Under the pieces are notes generated by a model. That model ran no database searches. It worked only from the letters and a program-made list of their open reading frames with translations, and was not told the origin of the DNA. The translations under genes were made by a program, and so were the position numbers. DNA of 64,000 nucleotides, taken from the NCBI GenBank assembly GCA_032821775.1, contig JAVLRN010000002.1, forward strand, positions 3,472,001 through 3,536,000. The letters run 5' to 3'. Positions within the stretch are counted from its first letter, which is position 1, and the number at the start of each line of letters is the position of its first letter. Shown here one piece after another: positions 11,436 through 23,691 of this stretch. This DNA comes from Sanguinoderma infundibulare. Its lineage: Eukaryota; Basidiomycota; Agaricomycetes; Polyporales; Polyporaceae.

Positions 11436-13311
11436 ATGACATCTCCGCAACCTGCGACGATCTCTAGTACCAGTGCTTCCCTGGAGGGTTCCTACGTCGC
11501 CCTGCAGATAAACGCGAAGGCGATGGTGGCCGAGTACGCGGACTCGCCCATCCTCGCCCTCGCGAAGGCCCTCGGCACGCAAAAGTACGTCGCGCTCGTC
11601 GAAAAGGTACGCGCCACACACCTGTGTCCGAGTCGCCACAACGCCCCCCAACTGACGGTCTCTCCTCGCCCGACCTGTGGCGTGCAGGAAGTGCAGGTCG
11701 CCTCGTGCTCGGACGAGCCGATGTGGCGCGTGTATCGCGTGTCCTTCGTCGGCCGCCACACGCGCCTTCGCCCTTGCCATGGCTCCTTGGGTGCCGCTGT
11801 CACGGTCCCTCGCCGCTTGCCGCAGGCGGACGGGTGCCTGCCCATCTACCCGGCGAACCCGTCGTGCCACGCGACGGCGCAGGCCCCGGTGAGGCCGTCC
11901 AAGCCGTTCCCGAAGCATGACTGTTGCCACCGACCTGGAGTCGAGACGTTCATCCGCGTCCACCGGCAGCCGCAACACGCCCAGCCGCAGTGGACGCTCG
12001 CCGGCGAGCAGATGCGGCGGGTGGCCGTGATGCGGCGGAAGCTCAGCGGCGAAGATGACGACGATGATGCTTGTACCGTGCAGGAAGATGGGTCGTACGT
12101 GCAGGTGTTGGCGCCATGGGGGCGCTCTAACACGACGGTGACGGATGCCAAGATTCGGCAGCCGGCCGCGCTGTCCCCCAGCCGCAACGAACACTATCCT
12201 TTCGCGGTCCACGCGAGCACCGGCAGCGGCAGCGGCAGTGGTAGCGGGACGGCACGCGAGAAGCAGCTCCCGCAACTCCCTCCGCCCTCGCCCCTCAGTC
12301 CGCTCAACCCGAACTTCAACTCCATCGGGCGCACGTCCTCCCCCGCGCCCAGCGCGTCCGCCGACGGGCGCGTGTTCACGCCCGCGTCACACACAACGAA
12401 CACGAGCGCCGCGGAGACGTCCGTCTCGGAGCTCTTCGACCAGGCCGCGCGCGTGCGGCACGACACGATGGACTCCGCTTCGGTCTACTCCGCCGACACC
12501 CGCTCGACCTCCGTCGTCGTTCTCTTGGAGTCCCCCAGCATGACCAAGCTCGCGCTGGCGCTCGAGTGCGACGCGGACCTGGACGACATTCCGCTCGTCG
12601 ACGTCAGCTTCGACCTCGCCGAGCTCGTGACGATCCCGGACCCGGTGGAGTTCCTCGAAGAGCGCAACGTCGTCGCTCAGTAAGTCCATCGTCTCCCTCC
12701 TCCCAACGCGGCTAAGGGGTACACGCAGGCTCGTCCGCAAAGCCGAAACGCGACACCGGAACACGCCCACGCCATCCATCATAGCCTTGGAGGCGCACAG
12801 CGCGTTCGATGTCGAGTCCCGCCGGCTCAGCCTCGCGCGCGTCCGCTCGCAGCAGTCCCAGCGCACCGTCGTCTCCCGCGCTGCCTCGCCGCTCTCCATA
12901 CCGCCCATCGTCGCGCCAGGGCCCGCGAAGCTGCGCAAATCCCGCTCGCGCTTGTCCTACCGACAGCTCCCTCTGGATGCGCGCTCTGTGAGGTCAGAGA
13001 GGGACAAAGATATCGGAGAGGGGCGGGAAAGGGAGAAGGAGAAGGAGAAAGAGTGGGAGCGGAAACGAGGTGACTCCTTCTCGTTCTCTGTCCTTTCCAT
13101 TCCAGGTGACGCTCACGGCGTTGCCTTGGCAGAGAGGACGTTTGTGGAGTGGCTCGCTGCGCTTGCGGAGCGGCCTGTCCTCGTCATCTTCAAAACGCCG
13201 GCGGAGGCGGTCGGGCGGTGGGTGCGGTACGTCGCGCGGAAAGGGAAAAAGAAGGCGAAGGCGCTCACGCACCATGATGGACATGGAGAGGATCCTGTGC
13301 CGTGTCCGTGA
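11436..13311 (+). CDS. Hypothetical Agaricomycete protein, Ser/Arg rich
   Basis: No known family was recognised. The frame starts at MTSPQPATISST (an in-frame ATG also exists at 11382). A likely intron at 11607-11687 (in frame, so either form stays open) joins YVALVEK to EVQVASCSDEPMWRVYRVSF. A second intron at 12680-12728 joins ERNVVAQ to LVRKAE. The segment about 11750-11823 may be another small intron, because the reading there is basic and unlike the flanks. The N-terminal third (about 120-200) is Cys/Trp/His containing (CLPIYPANPS, HDCCH) and looks folded. The middle is Ser/Pro/Gly low complexity, with a DDDDD acidic patch. The C-terminal third is strongly charged (REREKEKEKEWERKRGD, probably coiled), then ends in a short alpha/beta-like piece (FVEWLAALAERPVLVIFKTP) and a Lys tail. 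Codon bias is strong, supporting real coding. Confidence 0.65.
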
Positions 13312-13555
13312 AGATGTCGGTAAAAATATGCGGGTTTCTTGGCTTGTGGCCGGGCCACCATTGAGATATGGTTATGATGTCAGGGTATAGAGTATGTTTT
13401 GACTGCATGCTTGCTTGCTCGTTGTATCTATATTCCGCGTCTTGAGTTTTCCGCGACGAATTGTGATGACTGGCCTATTTATTAACTGTCGTATCTGCAC
13501 CAAGTGACAACACAATAGCAAAAGCACATAGCGATGATATCCAAAACGAGCGGTC

Positions 13556-14819
13556 CTAATCCGACGTCAGATCTATCACATCGCCAGGATCGTGCTGAAG
13601 TATGGGCCTCGGCCTCGGTTCGCGCTTGACGACAGGCTATTTCATGCGTGTCACCGTCCATCCAACCAAAACCTTAGATAGCACAACATGGCACTCACAA
13701 CATCCTCTTCATCGCTCGAGAGCTCAATCACCTCGCCAGCAATCACTTTGAGCTCCGTACCAACTGCAGGCTCCGCCTTCACAGGTTTGCGATCCTCGTC
13801 GTCCGCCAATGCCAACTCGCGACCACTTCTCCGTATTGGTGGACTCGCAGGGCGCGTCTTCGCTTTACCAGCTTGGGTTGACGGACCTGCACATGGGGGC
13901 ATGATGTCCTGCGCCCGGAGGATTGCTGCACGCCGATGGCGTGAGGACCCAGGAATTCGGCTAGATGGGATGGGATACGACGCACCTGCAGGCCGATACC
14001 GAAACACGAATCTGGCGACCGGTCCCGCGTTCTTGTCTAGCGGCACACTCTTCACCCGCGAGTGATCCCCCTTCCGGTGCCGCACCGTACGCCCCAAACT
14101 GTCCCGAAAGGTGACCATGCATATAACAACCTCGGACGGGCGGACGGCAAGGGACACACGGAGAGCTCACTCACGCAACGCAGTGGGACCCCGCCTTCTT
14201 GCTCCGCTCGTGCACGGGGCCCGTGCCCGCAAAGTCGGCCGCCTTGAACCTTGCCTTAATCGCTTCCGGGTGAACGTGGACGACGTGCAGCTCGATCGAG
14301 CCGAGCTTGGCCGGCGCGCCCGAACCCCAGAGCGCGTCGTCGTCATCTGGGACTCGCAATTACACGCGTATTTGCCATCACAGGACAGAGGGACGCACCT
14401 GTCGTTTGGAGGCTAGCAAACTGGAAGGGCTGGTACGTATCTGCAGAAGTGGTGGATATCCCGAGCCGCTTTCCGGCCACGCCTGGAGGACAACGCGTCT
14501 TTCCGGCAGCATGGCCGTCTATGAGGACTCGCATGCTGGTGTGGTTGGCGGCCGGGCCGTTGTGGTCTTTCCAACGAACTTGAAACTCCTAGGACGCGAC
14601 ATGGAATGGCGGTGAGCCGATTATCCACTGCCACGGTTTGAGCAGGTACATGCGTGCCGAATGTATGCGCGAATGCATTGGGGAACTCACCTTGCCACTC
14701 TCGCTCGGGATGTAACAAGCTATGGTCCTCCCGTCCTCTCCTTCGAACTTGACGTCATACTCGGGTATCCGCTCCTTCCTGTTACCAGATATCCAGACCT
14801 CGTAGCCAAAATGCAACAT
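13556..14819 (-). CDS. DUF7918 family protein, copy A, with C-terminal SIM
   Basis: Predicted exons: 14819-14691, 14588-14399, 14346-14175, 14098-13986, 13925-13699 and 13636-13556; 303 aa, all in frame. The pattern is the same six-exon structure as the four other copies. Family signatures: MLHFGYEVWISGN..IPEY and ACYIPSESGK (exon 1), YQPFQFASLQTTGDDDD (exon 2/3), GPVHERSKKAGSHC (exon 3), VARFVFRYRP (exon 4), ILRAQDIMPP (exon 5). The tail is disordered and carries PVKAEP and VVKREP (psi-K-x-E SUMO-acceptor consensus), an IELSSDEEDV acidic motif, and ends GDVIDLTSD, a SUMO-interaction-motif pattern. Function of the domain is unknown; nuclear localisation is inferred from the basic and SUMO-type motifs. 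This is the only copy on the minus strand. Confidence 0.82.
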
Positions 14820-15162
14820 CTTGCCCAGAAACCAAAAAAAAGTCGACGTATGGGTATAATCGGTCGCGGTGGAGAGGAAGGAGCACAATAAGGAGTTTGT
14901 GAGTGGCAAGCGGCATTCCCCTGCAAGGATAAACTTCGGATCCTTGCTTACCCCGGACGGGTGACGCAATGCCCCGAACGCGTTCCGACGGTTCCCTCGA
15001 CCGTCCGAGCTTCAAGAATTGAGTATCCAATCGATATGTGCGTAGTGCTACATGTATATAAGTAACAGTCCGCTGTCCATGTCCGATGTCCCGAGCGCCA
15101 TCCGCTGATCACCCAAGCATACAAATTCCAATCGAAACTCCCCAAGCATCCCCCTCTTGCCC
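14820..15162. other. Spacer between DUF7918 copy A and DUF1769 gene
   Basis: This is 343 bp of upstream region for copy A and 3' region for the next gene on the same strand. I see no further gene. Confidence 0.6.
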
Positions 15163-16256
15163 TCAATCCACATCGCTCGCCTTCGCTCCCCCCTTGCCGT
15201 CCTCGTCCTTCTCCTCCACTGACTGCTCTTCCGAGTCCCCATCCGCCGACTCGATAGCCACGCACCACAACACGCGTCCCCAGGGCCTCTCCGCAGTGCG
15301 CTCGCCCTTCTTGAGGCGCTCGCAGCAAACGAAGCGCACGGGCTGGCCGTCCCAGTACCTCATCATGTCGATGGAAATCCCGCCGGGGAGACGAAGCATC
15401 AAGCTGTCGGGGCTGAACTTGAGGAAGTCGTAGCAGAAATCCGTCGTGATCAGGTCCTACGGGTGCTCCGGTTAGTCCTCGTCTCTTGTCCTGTCGTCTT
15501 CTCCCCTGCTGCACAAAGGGAGAAAGAAGGGGACATACCTGAGGCCCGAATACGACTTCCTGCCGTCTGAGCGCGTTCCTGAAGTACGATCGCCTCTTCG
15601 AAGGGCTACCATTCAACCTCCGGCCGTTCGCACTTCCGTCCACCTGTTTCGCCTGAACGCACAGCTGCGAAGTATCGTCGTCGATAGGCTCCGTAGGCGG
15701 GAACACTGGCTCAGCCCCGGCGCTGTTCTCGACCCGACTGTGGTGGAAGTACGGCATGGTCGCGATCAGCGGGGAGAGAGCCCATGGCTTCGAGCGCGAG
15801 GCAAGGTCTTGCTCCAGCGTCGGGTCGATGAAGCTACAACCCAGGTGAGTAAGCATACATAGGGCACGGATATGATATGCAGACGTACCTCATGAACTTG
15901 AGCGCAGCGCTGAAACCCCACGGCAACGACTTGAGCGGCTCTTCGAAGACGTTTCCAAACAGTAGGTCGTCCGCGGTATACTCCTTCAAGAACCGCCCTG
16001 CACGTAGTGTCGGCGCCCATCTTCTCCCGGTCGTCAGATAGGACAGCGGAGACGCACCTTGGACTTGGATGCTCCAAGTAACACCGGTACGCTTCTTAAA
16101 GTACTCGCTGTTCTTCGCGTCCGAAAAGCCCTTGATATACATCGCGACCTGGCCCTCGAACGCATCCGACATGATCGCCACCGGCTGGCCCGAGTTCACC
16201 TCGATGGGCACAAGAGCATCGGGGGTCGGGCCTGCGAGGATCCGGAGGAACGGCAT
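15163..16256 (-). CDS. DUF1769 family protein
   Basis: Predicted exons: 16256-16058, 15997-15889, 15833-15539 and 15456-15163; 298 aa, all junctions in frame. The protein begins MPFLRILAGPTPD and shows the DUF1769 core: MYIKGFSDAKNSEYFKK, then WSIQVQGRFLKEY.ADDLLFGN.FEEPLKSLPWG, then FIDPTLEQDLASRSKPWALSPL. C-terminally it has RRSYFRNALRRQEVVFGPQ and DLITTDFCYDFLKFSPD, followed by a basic/Trp-rich strand region and an acidic tail ending KASDVD. DUF1769 proteins are conserved through fungi and uncharacterised; length is typical. Introns of 55-82 bp. Confidence 0.83.
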
Positions 16257-17196
16257 TCTGTCTTCTCTCGCTCGTCTTCAAATTCGATAGTATTCGAGGT
16301 GTAGTCTTGCAGGATCCGAACCGTCTAGTGTGCTGGTATAGGGTAAGGTCGTGAGTGTAGGAGAGGCGTAGGCCAGCTACGCTCGCACGAATTGTCTAAG
16401 AATAAAGTCGAGTAGTGGGGGATTGGCCGAAGGACACAGAAGTGTGCCACTGGGTGCGAGACGGGCGGCGGGTGCCATCCCATATCGGCTGTTCGGCAAT
16501 GCCCGAGCAATGGCTGGCGATTCGTTACGGGCTGGAACAAGCAGGCCTCTGACGCACTCTACTGCTATCAACATCGAAACGATACTAGTGCGTGGCGGCA
16601 TTTCGAATAGCGAAAGAAAGAGCGGCATCAGGTAGTGTACCAATGTCGTCTTCGAATTCTTCGATATGCCAAATAACTAAGCCTATCCGCGATCCCAGTG
16701 TGTCGGTGGCCAAGTAGACGTTCTTTGAACTTCATCGTTCCCGCAATATATCTAGGTGTACATGTATCTCATGTCGGCACCTCGAGTGTTGTGCAGCAAA
16801 TGACCCCACTCGCCCTCGATCGCAACAGAGTCGCAGGCCTGCGCAGTACCTTCGGCGTCGCATACTGTCATTCCAGAGCGCGAGGTGCCGCGTTCAGCCT
16901 CGATGCCTGCAGAAACCGCAGGCTCAGAAGCACATCCCCTTCACCACGAAGCTCCGATTGTGTTGTGCTTCAGCGCATGCTCTCCAGTCGAAGCACTTCT
17001 TGGCCGATCGCCGCAGCATCGTCATCCAACTCGATCCTATGCGAATGCTGCAGTCCTGTAGAAGAGGCGAGTATATATGCTTCGCTCTCGGGTTCGGAGG
17101 GTCTCTTCGACATCCTCGACTCGGACATCCACAGAGTTTCTTTCGTTCTCTTAAGCTGCAAGCAGCACTATTTTCCTGAATCCTCGCGCAGTCGCC
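16257..17196. other. Divergent intergenic region, DUF1769 / C2H2 gene
   Basis: 940 bp between two divergent starts. No frame carries a recognisable signature, so it probably holds both promoters. Confidence 0.5.
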
Positions 17197-18150
17197 ATGT
17201 CTCCACCCACATTACCATTCTATCCCTCAGACAACCCTCAGGGAAATTTCCCACATGAAGAATTTGATGATCACTGGCGACACCATTTATTTACTGAAGA
17301 CGAATTGAGTCAACTTCGGGCTGCTATGAGTCTCAGTACTATGCTAGGTGAGTTCAAGGTCGCTATTTATTGAAGCTTCGGGCACTTCCAATATATGGCT
17401 CAGAACACTACCCAGAACACCCCACAGAACACCCCACAGAACACCCCACAGAACACCCCACAGAAGCACACCTAGGTAGAGTGTGCTTCAACAACTTGGT
17501 GAGGTTCTCCAATTTACTATCCTTTATTTATCCTATTGACTGCAGCTATTCTCTATAGGTGTCTGATGACCTCCCTTCCCCTCTGAACCCTGCCCCTATG
17601 AACCTAGAGCTTCCACATGGAGGTTCTATGTTTGATCTCCATTTTGGAGAAAATTTGGTGGGTCTACTGAGTACTCTCTACTAAGCTTTCCTATGTGCAA
17701 TCTGCATATTTTGCTTCTAATGCATATGTCTTGCAGAGTGCTGCAGTGCAAACTCTCCCCACTGCAGCACACATCAATAGGTTTACAGAGTCCTCCATTG
17801 TAAGCGAGTTTGATGATAAGAAAGAAAAACTTAAATATAGGTGCCTCATCTGCGACAAAGGTCTGTATCATGATCTTTATGATATTTGAAATGCATATAC
17901 TACCCCACTCCATTGTAACAGCATTTCCCAGGAAGGGAAACTGCAAACAGCACATCAAAGACATACACTTGCAGCTGAAGGAACATGTATGTCGAGATTG
18001 CAGGAAGGCATACAGGAGGAAATATGATTTGGAGAGACATACCTGCAAACATGGGATTAGCCCAGCTAGTAGTTCAATGGTACGTCCCAGCTCATTGTAC
18101 CATGTCAATGATCAGTCCTGCACTAAATCTCATTTCAGTCCCCTGCTTGA
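17197..18150 (+). CDS. Two-finger C2H2 protein with in-frame 12-bp repeat
   Basis: Predicted exons: 17197-17347, 17404-17498, 17559-17657, 17737-17860, 17922-18079 and 18139-18150; 212 aa, total length divisible by three. It starts MSPPTLPFYPSDNPQG. Exon 2 encodes the repeat EHPTEHPTEHPTEHPTE. The C-terminal part holds two C2H2 fingers. Finger 1 is CLICDKAFPRKGNCKQH..H (CX2CX12HX4H) and is split by the intron at 17861-17921. Finger 2 is CRDCRKAYRRKYDLERH..H (CX2CX12HX3H). The protein ends SPASSSMSPA. Adjacent fingers of this kind normally bind DNA, so a transcription factor is likely. The gene is clearly more AT-rich than its neighbours. The short last exon is the least certain part; read-through would extend the frame to 18238. 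Confidence 0.72.
17401..17466 (+). repeat. Tandem 12-bp minisatellite inside coding exon
   Basis: The unit CAGAACACCCCA is repeated about four times, with degenerate units at both ends, inside exon 2 of the C2H2 gene. It encodes EHPT repeats in frame, so copy-number change would alter protein length without a frameshift. Confidence 0.9.
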
Positions 18151-18453
18151 GACAGTGGATCTTGCTGTATTTGTATCCTATTGTCCAGCCTGCTGTCATG
18201 TTGCTATGTACCAGTCATTTCCGCCTTGCTTTAGATAGTGCTATGATACTTGCAAGAATATGTCCACCAATTTTCTTAGCTGTTCCTCAGAAAAACCGGA
18301 GTCCCGGACAATTCTACATGACGTGTGGCATGAGGGCGGACTCGAGCAAAGCAAAGAAATCCTCGCAAGTTATATTGTAGGACATATGAATGCTGCACTG
18401 TGCCGTGATCAGGTACCACTCACAGCTCACAATACACCAGGACAATGCGAAGC

Positions 18454-19997
18454 CTATGTGGGATTGACTACCAATGCAGTACTTGACGAAACATCGCCAG
18501 CTTGTAGACCCGTAGCACGATCGAGTCTCCGGAGCGCACCACGCGCCTCCATGGCGCCCGCGCGCATCCCGATGTATTTTGTTTGCTCAAGGCTCGCCTG
18601 GAAGGACTTCCGTGCATCGTCCACCTTCCCGCTCATCTAAGCCACCGGTATGGGTCAATGGGAAAAGCACACTATGAGCACCTCGGTAACGCACCTCAAG
18701 CAACATGCCAAGATTGAACAACACTGCCGCAAGTGTTTGCTCGCACAGCGCCATACCCTCCGGATCCTTCGAAGACCCAGGCAGTTCGCGTGTCTTCTCG
18801 ATAACTCCTTGCGCTTGCCGAGCCCACGACTCTGCGACCTTCAGGTTCACGCGCGTTGTGAGGTCCGACAGGTTGTTCATTATTTGCGCGGCGCGGCACC
18901 GGTCTTCAACGGATGTCGACGCGCCGGTCTGCCCATTCGCTGGCTTCATGAGCATTCCGATCGCTTGGAGGTAGAGCGTTGTAGCGTAACTTTCAACATA
19001 TCACGGTAAGCAATCACCAAGCAGAGGGAGCTGCGCGACGGAGAACATACTCGGGCTTGCCCTCCTGCGCATAGAATCGACCCAGAGCCTCCAGCGGCGC
19101 CGCGACGTCTACCTTCCGTACCCACCACGGTAACTCCAGCTCAGCCAGCATGATGCTCGTCTCTCCCTCTTCTGCTCGTTCTTTCCCCTTGCTTTCCACC
19201 TCGATGCCTGCCCCTCCGTCCTTAACAACTCTCAGCACCTCCTCCACCGCGAACGTTAAGAACTCCTCCGCCTCCTCCGGACCCCGTTGATACATCTCCG
19301 CCATCTCGCCCAGCTTGTGCGCGAGCGCGACGGCGCGCATGCGCTCCCGGCCGGAAAGCTTCCCCGTCGCCTGCGAGGCGCGGAGCTGCGCGAGGGCGGT
19401 GGAGTACGTCTCGTACGCTTCCGACGGGCGGTTGGACGACTCGAGCACTTCGGCGAGGACGATGGCTATGCCGGACAGCTTGAGGTGCGGTTCGTCGGCA
19501 AAAGCGGAGAGAGGGAGAGCTTGTGCCGTCTTCCACGCTCTGCGCCGGCGATATACCCCATGAGTGCGCAAGGACACGAGGACGAACACATCACGCACCG
19601 ACGTAGATACCGTTCACTCAGATCCAAGTCTCCCTGGTACTTGGCCTTGATGCCCGCACGGAGGTCGCCTTTGACCTCTGGCGGCCACATGGTGAACGTG
19701 TTGTAGAACTGATACCTTCCAGACGACGCCAGCGGATTCAGTTCGGGGATACGTACGGTGATAAACTGCGCCTAGCTAGACCCACAGACCGTATGTGGTC
19801 GATGCAATGCCGACACCCATCAGGATGCCGAAGACGGTCGAGATGCGCGAATGCGACTGCATCCATGACGCAATAGGGTTCGTTGCGTAGCTTCGGCGAG
19901 AGACTGCTAGCAGTGGAAGGGAGGGGCTCCTGGAAGCATGGAGGACATATTTCCTGGCGTCGAGAACATTTCGACGGGCAGTACGTCGTGCAAGCAT
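18454..19997 (-). CDS. MGR3-like TPR protein of mitochondrial inner membrane
   Basis: Predicted exons: 19997-19782, 19708-19599, 19539-19051, 18989-18695 and 18636-18454; 430 aa in frame. The N-terminus MLARRTARRNVLDARKYVLH is a mitochondrial presequence. A single membrane segment follows (about residues 55-73, VFGILMGVGIASTTYGLW). The rest is helical TPR-type: FTMWPPEVKGDLRAGIKAKY, QGDLDLSERYLRRAWKTAQ, PSEAYETYSTALAQL, GRFYAQEGKPDYATTLYLQAI and a final VDDARKSFQASLEQTKYIGM repeat. This order matches fungal Mgr3, which with Mgr1 delivers substrates to the i-AAA protease Yme1. Orthology is inferred. It converges on the C2H2 gene about 300 bp away. The first donor (gtctag) is weak. Confidence 0.75.
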
Positions 19998-20578
19998 CCT
20001 TGCGCGGTCGAGGGAGGGGGAAGAAGTGGAAGATGGAGAGACGCTCGGCGGCTGTCCGCTGCGACTTCGCTTTCATTGAATTTTCTTCCTTCCTTCCTCC
20101 TCATCCGCGAGGTGCGTAGCGTTTGGTCTCTCTAGATTGTGTACGCCGCATACACGGTATCATAACAGGGCTTGCTTGCTATACGACATCATGAATATCC
20201 CGATCGCCCCGATAGTGGGGTGCTCCCATACGCTGAGCTTTCTTCGTCCTTGACTCTCGAGGACCAGGACGTCTATATAACACTAAGGAGAAAGCTGGAA
20301 CAACTTGGTGAGGTTAGCCATGAAACATCATTTAATATGGTACGCACCAGCCTGTGAAGGGTGGTTGTCAGTGGGCTGAACGCGTTGCAGTAGGTCGCAG
20401 TCTGCATTAGATTCGAAGGTGTACTTGAGATGTGGAGCGTTTTCCGCTGCCCCTCCACTCTGGTCACACGTAACATGCGTTCGATGTATGCGCAGATATT
20501 CTGATGTAGATAGGAAGCTAATACAAAAACGTACGGTGCGACAAGCGTACACGACCGCCCTTAAACGACCCCCGCCAT
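19998..20578. other. Spacer with short unassigned frame
   Basis: 581 bp between two minus-strand genes. A plus-strand frame near 20172-20357 reads LTLEDQDVYITLRRKLEQLG, which looks protein-like but has no start, partner exon or family that I recognise. Confidence 0.4.
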
Positions 20579-21579
20579 TCAACTCTCCTCCACCGCCAAC
20601 CTATTCCCGGGCTGGTGCATCGACTGCGGATTCCCATAGCACTTGCCCTTCCCCATCCGCAAATGGCGCGTCAACGCGTCACGTCGACTGAACGTCTTCC
20701 TGCAACCCCTAATCATCGGCACGCCCTCAAAGTCGACGATGGGTGCGGTCCGGATGACGTCGACCGGCACGCCGAGCTCCCGCGCGCTCACGGCGGGCAC
20801 CCCGCAGCAGACCCAGAGCGCGACACGCGCGCCGCGGGTGTGCGTCTCGATGTGCCGCTTGAGGTCGGGGGAGCGGCGGCTGTGCTGGACGTACGGACAG
20901 TATGGGCATTGCCAGCGGTTGGTGCGCATCGAGGCCGCAAAGGGCGTCGGGTCTGTGTAAGGGGCGGGAGTGTTCCGGCGTCGGGATGGGATGAGCTCTG
21001 GCGAGGATGAAGGGCGGGGGTCGGAGTATGGCACGAGACCAGCGTAGTCGTTATCTGACGGCATTGGGTTGTATACGCTGCCCTCCAGAGGGTGAATAAG
21101 AACGGGGGAAATGCAGCGCGGGATTGGGTCGGGAACCGAGTGCCGGAAAGGCGCAAACAAAGATTCGCCGTGAGACATGGTCGCTGTATGCGTGTCCATG
21201 ATGGGGTATGCGTTGTGCGAATATGGCGGGGTAGGGTGAATGGAGGGAAGGTGACCATTCGAGGAACACGACATGGGATTGAGGGTGTCATAGACGGGTG
21301 GGCAAGGAAATGTTGTTTCAGCTTCAATGCTGAAGGGAATGATAAGAATGAGCATCGCTCATGCGGTTCGTATCACTGGACTTACGATGCATCCAGAAGC
21401 TCCTGCGAATACGTTTCGACATGCGATGGAGCCTGACCCCAACTACCGGGATGACCGACAAAGGTAGAAGCATCTGGGGAGACGGATGGAGTAGCATGGG
21501 TATCCCATATCCCGCCAGTAGGGGTGTACATGTGGCTGGGGACCGCAAAGGCGTCCGAAGAGTACGCAAAGGTGTTCAT
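20579..21579 (-). CDS. C2H2-type zinc-finger protein, Agaricomycete-specific
   Basis: Two predicted exons: 21579-21386 and 21329-20579, 314 aa in frame. The N-terminus MNTFAYSSDAFAVPSHMYTP and about 190 further residues are disordered, rich in Ser/Pro/Tyr. The zinc-finger part begins at about residue 200 with WQCPYCPYVQHSRRSPDLKRH..TH, a C2H2 finger. A spacer with CC and an unusual VDFEGVPMIRGC lead-in follows, then KTFSRRDALTRHL..GKGKC, where the last ligand appears to be Cys. This split-finger layout is common in mushroom-forming fungi and suggests a transcription regulator. No target can be inferred from context. Confidence 0.75.
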
Positions 21580-22346
21580 CTTGCAGGGAGAAGGGTGAGG
21601 GGAGGGGAGTTGGGAGGCTTGATGGGTGTCCTTCTGTCCATGGCTGCTCGAGCTTTTATCCTAGATGGACCAGAGGCGTTTCCGGATCGCTGGGTGCGGG
21701 GAATGTGTCCAGGACGAGCTGCGTTGTCCATCGTCGGGGGCATGATGGTCAGCGTACGCAGGCATGGCGAGAAGGACAAACAAGCATCGACTAGAAACGG
21801 CACCGTAACGTCGTATCTTCCCACAGCCCACCCGATCTCGCTTAACCTGGTGTGCTCCTTTCACGACCCACGGGTCGCCCACCCGTCTGTGCCGCCACTC
21901 CGAGGTCCTCCCCCGAACTTGAGCTTCGACTGTGTTCACCCCATGCGCCAAATTGCAAAACCCTCTCTCTTCCTAATGAGTTGGGGAAGTCCCACCTTGA
22001 GTCCCTGTGGTTGTACTTCACGAAGCGACAGAAATAGTAAGTACGTAGCTGCTGGACTATAATAAAGGACTAGCTACGCTTGCCTAAAGGGATGTTGATG
22101 CTGGGCTTCCATCAGGATGACGCCGTCGCGCGTCGCGTGTATACAAAGACGCGTAGATCATCGGAATGCGCTGACGACCGCGTCGAGACATGGGCGCTAG
22201 TCGACCACACCTTGCTCCTTTCCGTCATCTGACGTGCACCTGGTTGGCATATTTCCACCCACGGTCGTTCCGAATCACTCAACATCCGCCACGACCCGAG
22301 CCTCCTACAAGTGAATCGCGAAGCCGAAGCAAGATTTCCAGAAGAG
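21580..22346. other. Divergent intergenic region, zinc-finger gene / DUF7918 copy B
   Basis: 767 bp with no supported gene; it likely contains both promoters. Confidence 0.5.
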
Positions 22347-23691
22347 ATGCTCCACAAGGGATACGAAGTCTGGATTACCTGTGAAGGGCAGAACATACCC
22401 GAGTACGGTGCGACCCTCGAGGGCGGCGACGGGAAGACTTTAGCATGTTTCATCCCCAGTGAGAGCGGAAAGGTGAGTGCTGGAATGCCCGGCCGGTGCT
22501 CCTACAGTATCCTGCGCAACAGAAGCGGTACGTCGGGTCCCTTCGCCAACGACTGTACTCATCCCTGTCCCCCTTCTCGCGTCCCTTGCCCTCCAAGTCG
22601 TTTGCCATTCACTTCAGGAATGGCTCATCGCAAGACTCGGCCTCCCTCATGTTCAAAGTGGACGGCTCGAAGCTTGCGCATGGCGTGCTCTGTCACCCTG
22701 GCAAGTCTGGGAACAAGAAGGGCGTCCGGACAAGCCTCGACGTCGAACGGCCGTTCCAGTTTGCGAGCCTGAGGACGTCAGGTGCGTCCATCCCATCCCA
22801 CACGCTTCCATACTGGCGTTGGCTCTGAATCACTCATGGAGGCTGGCAGACGACGACGAGCTCCTGCATAGGGCATTCAATCATGCCGACGTTGGAGCGA
22901 TCGAGGTCGACGTCCAGCGTGTGCATGCGGTGGGCCGTCCCGTACCCGTCACACTCGAATCGTTCAGCGGGGTCGGTGCTGTACACGAGCGAAGCAAGAA
23001 GGCGGGCGCGCACAGCGTTGGGTGCGTTTATCGTCCCCTCCTATCCTCGTCCCTTGACGTCTGAGGCTCCGCTTCCTTCACGCTCGCGTTCGGTTGGTAG
23101 GCTGGGTGCGGGCTCATTTGTTCAGCCATACACGCAGATGATGTGCAATGACCCGATAGACCCCTTTGAGGGCATTTTCGCGACATTCATCTTCCGTTAC
23201 AGGCCGCGTGGTATGTGTCGCTTGCTGGATTCCTTTCCGTGAGCTTCAATGGTCTGATTCCCCTCCAGATCTTCTTCAAGCGCAGGGCATCATGCCTCCG
23301 GACCGACTGAAGTCTGAAGCTGGACCCTCCAGTTCGAACGTAAAGCAAGAGAAGAAGCGTGCAGGCTCTCCCCAACAGCATGACGTTAAACGCGCTCGGG
23401 TAGGGTCTGCTTCCGCCTCTGGATCTGGTTCAGCCAAGAGGGACTTGGGTGTGGTAGAGATCGTTTCCGACGACGAAGAGGACGTCAATGTTCTTCAGGT
23501 AGGTCTTTCGTCCTGTATCGTATCGCGTGTGCCCCCCTGCTTGACGGTATTTGCGACATTGTCAGAGACGTCTTCGGAAGCTTCAGAGCCAAGTGGACAG
23601 AGCACGCAAGAAATCAGGCCGCGTGAAGGCGGAGCCTGGAATCCCAGTGGAGGACGACGGCGACGTGATCGACTTGACTTTGGACGATTAA
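22347..23691 (+). CDS. DUF7918 family protein, copy B, with C-terminal SIM
   Basis: Predicted exons: 22347-22472, 22598-22781, 22850-23021, 23101-23210, 23269-23498 and 23566-23691; 315 aa with all phases consistent. Signatures: MLHKGYEVWITCEGQNIPEY, ACFIPSESGK, RPFQFASLRTS, GAVHERSKKAGAH, ATFIFRYRP, DLLQAQGIMPP. After the domain come NVKQEKK, a KRAR basic patch, VEIVSDDEEDV (acidic SIM-like), a short coiled segment RRLRKLQSQVDRARKKSGR, RVKAEPG (psi-K-x-E) and the end DVIDLTLDD. It forms a head-to-tail pair with copy C. This copy is intact. Confidence 0.85.
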
